Part shown: one piece after another, positions 60,839 to 64,000 of the stretch | Numbering within the stretch: the stretch's first letter is position 1 | How the letters are laid out: each line of letters begins with the position of its first letter | NCBI GenBank assembly: GCA_964653555.1 | Contig: CAZZFT010000001.1 | Span: 65,061-129,060, forward strand | Direction of reading: 5' to 3' | Length of the DNA: 64,000 nucleotides | From: JAHEJV01 sp964653555 | GTDB taxonomy: Bacteria > Myxococcota_A > UBA9160 > SMWR01 | The notes under the pieces: generated by a model | Seen by the model: only the letters and a program-made list of their open reading frames with translations | What the model was told of the DNA's origin: nothing | Databases searched by the model: none | Program-made: the position numbers and the translations under genes

Positions 60839-61741
60839 TCACGGCAGGCGCGTGTACCAGTCGGCGATCGCCCGCCCGATCTCGTCGGGCGAGTCCTCCT
60901 GCGGGAAGTGGGCACCGGCGACCTCGGCGGTTTCCTGGTGGGTCAGGGAGGACAGGAACGCGCGGCGGGAGGGCGGAATCTGGCCGGGCTCCACCCGGAT
61001 CCAGAGCTTCGGAACGGGCGAAGAGGCAAACCAGCGCCCGAAGTCCTCGAACGCCCGGGCCACGTCGGCGGGCTCGTCGTCGATCGGCAGCGAGCGAGGC
61101 CACTGAAGCAGCGCACGCCGTCCCTCTCCGGGCTCCCGGAACGGACGCCGGTAGTGCTCGAACGTCGCCTCGTCCCACCCGCGCAGGGGCGCGAGCCCCT
61201 CGCGCAGGATCCTCTCGATGAAGAAGTTCTCCTCGATCACCATCTTCTCTCCCTCCGGAGAGCGCAGGCGCGTGAACACCGGCTTCGCCCACTCGGGGAA
61301 CTCGCTCCAGATCAGGGGCCGGCAGAAGGCCTCCGTGTGCGCGATCGCCCGCACCGCCGACGCGTGGCGGCTCGCCCAGCGCAGCCCGACGGCGGCACCC
61401 CAGTCGTGGAGGACCAGGGTGACCCGCTCGCGCAGGCCGAGCGCATCCATCAGGGCCTCGAAGTAGCGGGAGGTCTCGAGGTAGCCATATCGATCGGGTC
61501 CGCTGTTCGCGAGCCTGTCCGAGTCGCCCATGCCGATGTGGTCGGGCGCGAGGCAGCGCCCGTGCTCCCGGAGGTGCGGGATCACGTTGCGCCACAGGTA
61601 GGAGGAAGAGGGATTGCCGTGCACGAAGACGATCGGATCTCCTGCGCCTTCGTCGACGAGCGCGACCCGGGTGTCGAGCACCGGGACGCGGCGCTTCTCG
61701 TAGCGAGGGCTCGGGTTGATCGCCGGGGCGGGGTCCGCCAC
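60839..61741 (-). CDS. Haloalkane dehalogenase-like alpha/beta hydrolase (subfamily II type)
   Basis: A 300-residue alpha/beta hydrolase with the complete catalytic pentad of HLD-II enzymes (DhaA/LinB type). Halide-stabilising Asn43 lies in HGNPSSSYLWRNVIPHL, nucleophile Asp113 and halide-binding Trp114 in LHDWGAAVG, catalytic acid Glu137 in AHTEAFCRP, and base His278 in GAHFPQEDSP. The Asp-to-Glu spacing is 24, as in DhaA (106 to 130). HLD enzymes replace halogen by hydroxyl in alkyl halides; whether this one uses a natural halogenated substrate or another activity is open. GTG start at 61741, 3 bases from the stop of the acyl-CoA reductase gene, so the two are co-transcribed. Confidence 0.87.
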   Translation of the reverse strand: MADPAPAINPSPRYEKRRVPVLDTRVALVDEGAGDPIVFVHGNPSSSYLWRNVIPHLREHGRCLAPDHIGMGDSDRLANSGPDRYGYLETSRYFEALMDALGLRERVTLVLHDWGAAVGLRWASRHASAVRAIAHTEAFCRPLIWSEFPEWAKPVFTRLRSPEGEKMVIEENFFIERILREGLAPLRGWDEATFEHYRRPFREPGEGRRALLQWPRSLPIDDEPADVARAFEDFGRWFASSPVPKLWIRVEPGQIPPSRRAFLSSLTHQETAEVAGAHFPQEDSPDEIGRAIADWYTRLP

Positions 61742-61744
61742 CTG

Positions 61745-63139
61745 CTAGTCCGTTGCGCCTTCGTCGGTCACCCAGCGCACGAAGCGGTGTACGGGATACA
61801 TCGCATCGTGGGGCAGTCCGAAGCCGCTGCCGTCCATCGCTCCTCCGAGCGGAACGACGCGCTGGACGCCCGCGGCGGCCAGCGCATCGCGCAGCGCCGT
61901 CTTCCGCGAGGCCGGATACACACCGACGGTCTGGGTCGCGACACTGGCGAAGCGCACCGCGCTCGCGAGATCGTCCACGGGTACCACGTTCACCGTCTTC
62001 GCCGTCGGGTGGAAGTCCACGGGCTCGTCCGAGCGCACCACCAGGCCCTCTCCGTTGTACCCGCCAAACACTCGATACACCGGCTCCATCTGGCGCAGCA
62101 CCTCGGTCTCGTCCCGGATCTCGAGCGGTGTCGCGGGCCCGCGTCCGGCGCCGTAGCGGCGATCGACGGCCAGCTCTTCGGCGAGCAGTGCACAGTAGCG
62201 ATCCACCTCCTCGGTGCTGCCCTCCACGAACTGGTGGCGGCTCGCGGTGCACGCATCCTGATTGAGCAGCGACACGTCCGATGCGGCCCGGACGGCCACC
62301 TCGCGCAACGTCTCCTCCGAGGCGAAGGCCTCGCGGCCTACGAGCGACATCGACACCTTCGGGTCGAAGGAGATCAGCTCGAATCCCGGTCCGAGGTACT
62401 TCACCACGTGTCGGATCGCCGCGTCGCCGCCCCAGGCCACAATTTTGTCGAAGTACTGCGGGCGGTAGAGGATCGATTCGACCCGTGCGTCACCGCCGCG
62501 CCAGTAGGCGGCGGAGAAGGAGCGCAGAACGGGATGCGTGGGGTCGATCTGCCTCATCGTGCGCAGGATCGCGGTGACGGTGAAGAGGTCGTTCGAGGGC
62601 ATCTTGAGCAGGTGGACGCCCTTGGTGAGGGCTCCGCGGCCGATTGTGATCGCTGCCACGCCCGGTCCGTTCCCGGCGAGGATGTGAACGATGCGTGGCG
62701 GAAAGGCCCGCACGCGGGAGAGCCTTCCGCTCGGCTCCCGGACGGCCCGCCAGCCGTCGACCGCGTCGCGGCCCACCGTCTGATCGAGTTCGAACTCGAG
62801 CAGCCCCCGGTCCAGGAAATTTCCGAGATCGCGATAGCAGTTCTCGAGGATGCGTCGGCCGAGGGGATTCACCTCGACCATCGACTCGAGCGCCTCCTGG
62901 AGGAACTCGTTGCGATCGAGATCGAGGCGCTGACCGGTCTCGACCAGGTAGTCGACGATCTCGGCGACGGGGACGTCGAAGGCCGGCGGCAGCTCTGAGC
63001 GCGACCACACCAGCTCGTCCAGGTTGAGCTTCGGCGTGGCGAAGCTCGCGCCGAGATCGCGCGATTCGTACTCGGTGTCGGCGCCCCGGACCAGTCGGCC
63101 CTGGACGAAGTGCGGGACCAGGATTCTGCGCTCACCCAT
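61745..63139 (-). CDS. LuxC-like acyl-CoA reductase
   Basis: A 464-residue acyl-CoA reductase of the LuxC/aldehyde-dehydrogenase superfamily. Landmarks are VVHILAGNGPGV-like (ILAGNGPGVAAITIGRGAL) cofactor region, PRIVHILAGNG start of the Rossmann part, DKIVAWGGDAAIRHVVKYLG, and the candidate catalytic Cys297 in LLNQDACTASRHQF. It would reduce an acyl-CoA or acyl-protein thioester to an aldehyde with NADPH. ATG at 63139 with GGAGGAGG 8 bases upstream; the frame runs to 63193. It is divergent from the LuxE-like ligase at 63608, and the two typically work together in fatty acid reductase complexes. It leads the dehalogenase-like gene. Confidence 0.87.
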   Translation of the reverse strand: MGERRILVPHFVQGRLVRGADTEYESRDLGASFATPKLNLDELVWSRSELPPAFDVPVAEIVDYLVETGQRLDLDRNEFLQEALESMVEVNPLGRRILENCYRDLGNFLDRGLLEFELDQTVGRDAVDGWRAVREPSGRLSRVRAFPPRIVHILAGNGPGVAAITIGRGALTKGVHLLKMPSNDLFTVTAILRTMRQIDPTHPVLRSFSAAYWRGGDARVESILYRPQYFDKIVAWGGDAAIRHVVKYLGPGFELISFDPKVSMSLVGREAFASEETLREVAVRAASDVSLLNQDACTASRHQFVEGSTEEVDRYCALLAEELAVDRRYGAGRGPATPLEIRDETEVLRQMEPVYRVFGGYNGEGLVVRSDEPVDFHPTAKTVNVVPVDDLASAVRFASVATQTVGVYPASRKTALRDALAAAGVQRVVPLGGAMDGSGFGLPHDAMYPVHRFVRWVTDEGATD

Positions 63140-63190
63140 CGGATCCTCCTCCGCCTCCCGCCGCCGATTCTGCGAGAGATCCTTCTTGAA

Positions 63191-63211
63191 CACAAGTGTA
63201 TAGTATTTGTG
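63191..63211. promoter_or_regulatory. Inverted repeat in the acyl-CoA reductase promoter
   Basis: CACAA (63191-63195) and TTGTG (63207-63211) flank the AT-rich GTGTATAGTAT about 50 bases before the 63139 start. An operator or core promoter is inferred. Confidence 0.3.
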
Positions 63212-63247
63212 ATCGCCGAGACGTTTCCGGGTCGCCCGGTCGCTTCC

Positions 63248-63440
63248 TCAGCCCACGGGTGGGTCGGCCGGCTCGAAGCGGAAAGACGCCACGCATTGCC
63301 CTGGAGGATCTGGTGGTCTCCCACGCGCTGCAGGCGGCGAGCTGCGCCCGGGCGATCTCGCGGGAGTCGGGCCAGGTCGTATCCGTGTGCGGGTAGCACG
63401 TCTCGATCATCACGTTGTCGACGCCGATCGGGCCCAGATT
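63248..63440 (-). pseudogene. Frameshifted C-terminal remnant of an amidohydrolase-2 gene
   Basis: On the reverse strand three frames join into one amidohydrolase tail. From 63440 the first frame reads NLGPIGVDNVMIETCYPHTD then TTWPDSREIARAQLAAC. From about 63315 a second frame gives DHQILQGNAWR. From about 63290 a third gives SFRFEPADPPVG and a TGA at 63250-63248. The order and motifs match the end of the intact protein at 58569 (IGVDNCLLETDYPHPDTSFP ... RGNALRVFGFE). The active-site Asp is replaced by Cys (ETCYPH). Upstream of 63440 no similarity remains. The rest of the 468-bp gap (63140-63607) holds only the two divergent promoters. Confidence 0.8.
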
Positions 63441-63566
63441 CCTGGGACGTAGTCGGCCCGAGCGGCCCAGAATCGCTCCCGTCCAGCATGGCCCCGCTCG
63501 GCAGGGCACCACCTCCCTCTCCCGCTCCGAGCGTGTTCGCGCTCGACTCTGAGCCAGCCGTGAATT

Positions 63567-63590
63567 ATTATATGCGTAATCGCATACAAT
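63567..63590. promoter_or_regulatory. Palindrome upstream of the LuxE-like gene
   Basis: ATTATATGCG (63567-63576) and CGCATACAAT (63581-63590) are inverted repeats with one mismatch and a TAAT spacer, ending 17 bases before the ATG at 63608. It probably overlaps the core promoter and suits a TetR-type repressor. Confidence 0.45.
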
Positions 63591-63607
63591 TTTGCCAGGA
63601 GGCCCCA

Positions 63608-64000
63608 ATGTCGTCCGCGCTCGAATCGCTCCTGGCCCGGGTCACGGATCCCGATCCGTTCGGCGAGAACGTGGAGACACTTCGTCCCCTCCAGCTGCGC
63701 GCACTGACCGAGCGCCTGAACGAACGCCGCGCCCAGATCCGCGTCCTCGACCAGCGGGCCCGCGAGGCCGGCGTCGATGCGATCGAGTCGCTCGACGACC
63801 TGGTGCCTCTGCTCTTCGCCCACACCACCTACAAGAGCTACCCGGAGTCGTGGGTGGAGCAGGGGCGCTGGGATCGCCTGAACCGGTGGCTCGACACGCT
63901 CTCGACCCAGCGCGTGAAGGACGTCGACGTGGCGGCGGTGCGCGACGTCGACGACTGGCTCGCCCGTCTGCACCGGGCGGGCCACTACGTGTTCTCCACG
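63608..64000 (+). CDS. LuxE-like acyl-protein synthetase/ligase (3' end outside window)
   Basis: The first 131 codons of a gene cut by the window edge. It starts SSALESLLARVTDPDPFGEN; then DLVPLLFAHTTYKSYPESWV and, at the edge, HRAGHYVFST, which in the LuxE family leads directly into the phosphate loop Ser-Gly-Thr-Thr-Gly-Lys. LuxE enzymes activate a fatty acid with ATP and pass the acyl group to the reductase LuxC through a Cys. ATG at 63608 has AGGAGG 7 bases upstream. It is divergent from the LuxC-like gene, with a pseudogene and two palindromic sites in between. The catalytic part lies outside the window, so the family call rests on the N-terminal pattern. Confidence 0.78.
   Translation, partial: MSSALESLLARVTDPDPFGENVETLRPLQLRALTERLNERRAQIRVLDQRAREAGVDAIESLDDLVPLLFAHTTYKSYPESWVEQGRWDRLNRWLDTLSTQRVKDVDVAAVRDVDDWLARLHRAGHYVFST

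Noticed and set aside
59933..62998. A forward open frame of 1021 codons
   Set aside because: It is antisense to three well-supported genes (SDR, dehalogenase-like, LuxC-like), with His/Arg-rich composition typical for antisense of GC-rich genes.
1..64000. tRNA, rRNA, CRISPR arrays, insertion sequences, prophage
   Set aside because: I saw no cloverleaf-like or rRNA sequence, no regular direct repeats with spacers, no transposase or integrase motif and no terminal inverted repeats.

Overview
The window is a GC-rich (clearly above 65 percent by eye) bacterial chromosome segment from a Gram-negative organism. It carries a TonB-dependent receptor, a second predicted outer-membrane barrel, two predicted lipoproteins and a PEP-CTERM protein. 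The mix of F420/FMN luciferase-like enzymes, many amidohydrolase-2 proteins, paired acyl-CoA dehydrogenases and lipocalin-like CrtC/AttH proteins resembles uncultured Myxococcota, Binatota or related delta-type soil and marine lineages. The sequence alone does not fix the taxon. About 50 genes are supported. I see no rRNA, tRNA, CRISPR array, IS element or phage gene. Promoter regions stand out as short AT-rich islands in the GC-rich background.

Layout. 1-0.8 kb: end of a PEP-CTERM protein. 1-8 kb: TetR regulator, acyl-CoA ligase, and a forward operon of a 6-oxocamphor-hydrolase-like crotonase, luciferase-like oxidoreductase, second acyl-CoA ligase and second luciferase-like enzyme. 8-20 kb: a group built on phosphohistidine (PEP-utiliser) domains. 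It holds a PPDK-like protein without its C-terminal barrel, an HTH partner, and three paralogues that keep the swivelling His domain but have no ATP-grasp. VOC, GST, 3-hydroxyisobutyrate-dehydrogenase-like and two CrtC-like proteins are interleaved. 20-36 kb: amidohydrolases, cytochrome P450, SDR, SRPBCC, a fused indolepyruvate-ferredoxin-oxidoreductase-type enzyme, a MIP18/DUF59 protein, D-aminoacylase-like and alpha/beta hydrolases. 36-45 kb: crotonase, PQQ lipoprotein dehydrogenase, cyclase-family hydrolase, and two divergent pairs of acyl-CoA dehydrogenases. 45-56 kb: cell-envelope block (TonB receptor, TPR lipoprotein, barrel, alkaline-phosphatase-superfamily membrane protein, TMTC-like GT-C protein, SGNH hydrolase). 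56-64 kb: split MaoC hydratase, an internally duplicated protein of unknown function, amidohydrolase, SDR, haloalkane-dehalogenase-like hydrolase, LuxC-like acyl-CoA reductase and, divergently, the start of a LuxE-like ligase.

How the genes may work together (inference). The set looks like catabolism of hydrophobic, probably alicyclic or terpenoid-like compounds. Uptake would be through the TonB receptor, oxygenation by the P450 and flavin enzymes, C-C cleavage of a cyclic beta-diketone by the oxocamphor-hydrolase-like enzyme, CoA activation, dehydrogenation by heteromeric acyl-CoA dehydrogenases, and hydration by crotonases or MaoC. The most unusual part is the 8.5-20 kb block. One ATP-grasp-bearing dikinase-like protein sits with three ATP-grasp-less His-domain paralogues, an arrangement that recalls phenylphosphate synthase, where ATP binding and phosphoryl transfer to an alcohol lie on separate proteins. 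Two gene remnants (a deleted SDR at 25.4 kb and a twice-frameshifted amidohydrolase tail at 63.3 kb) show recent turnover.
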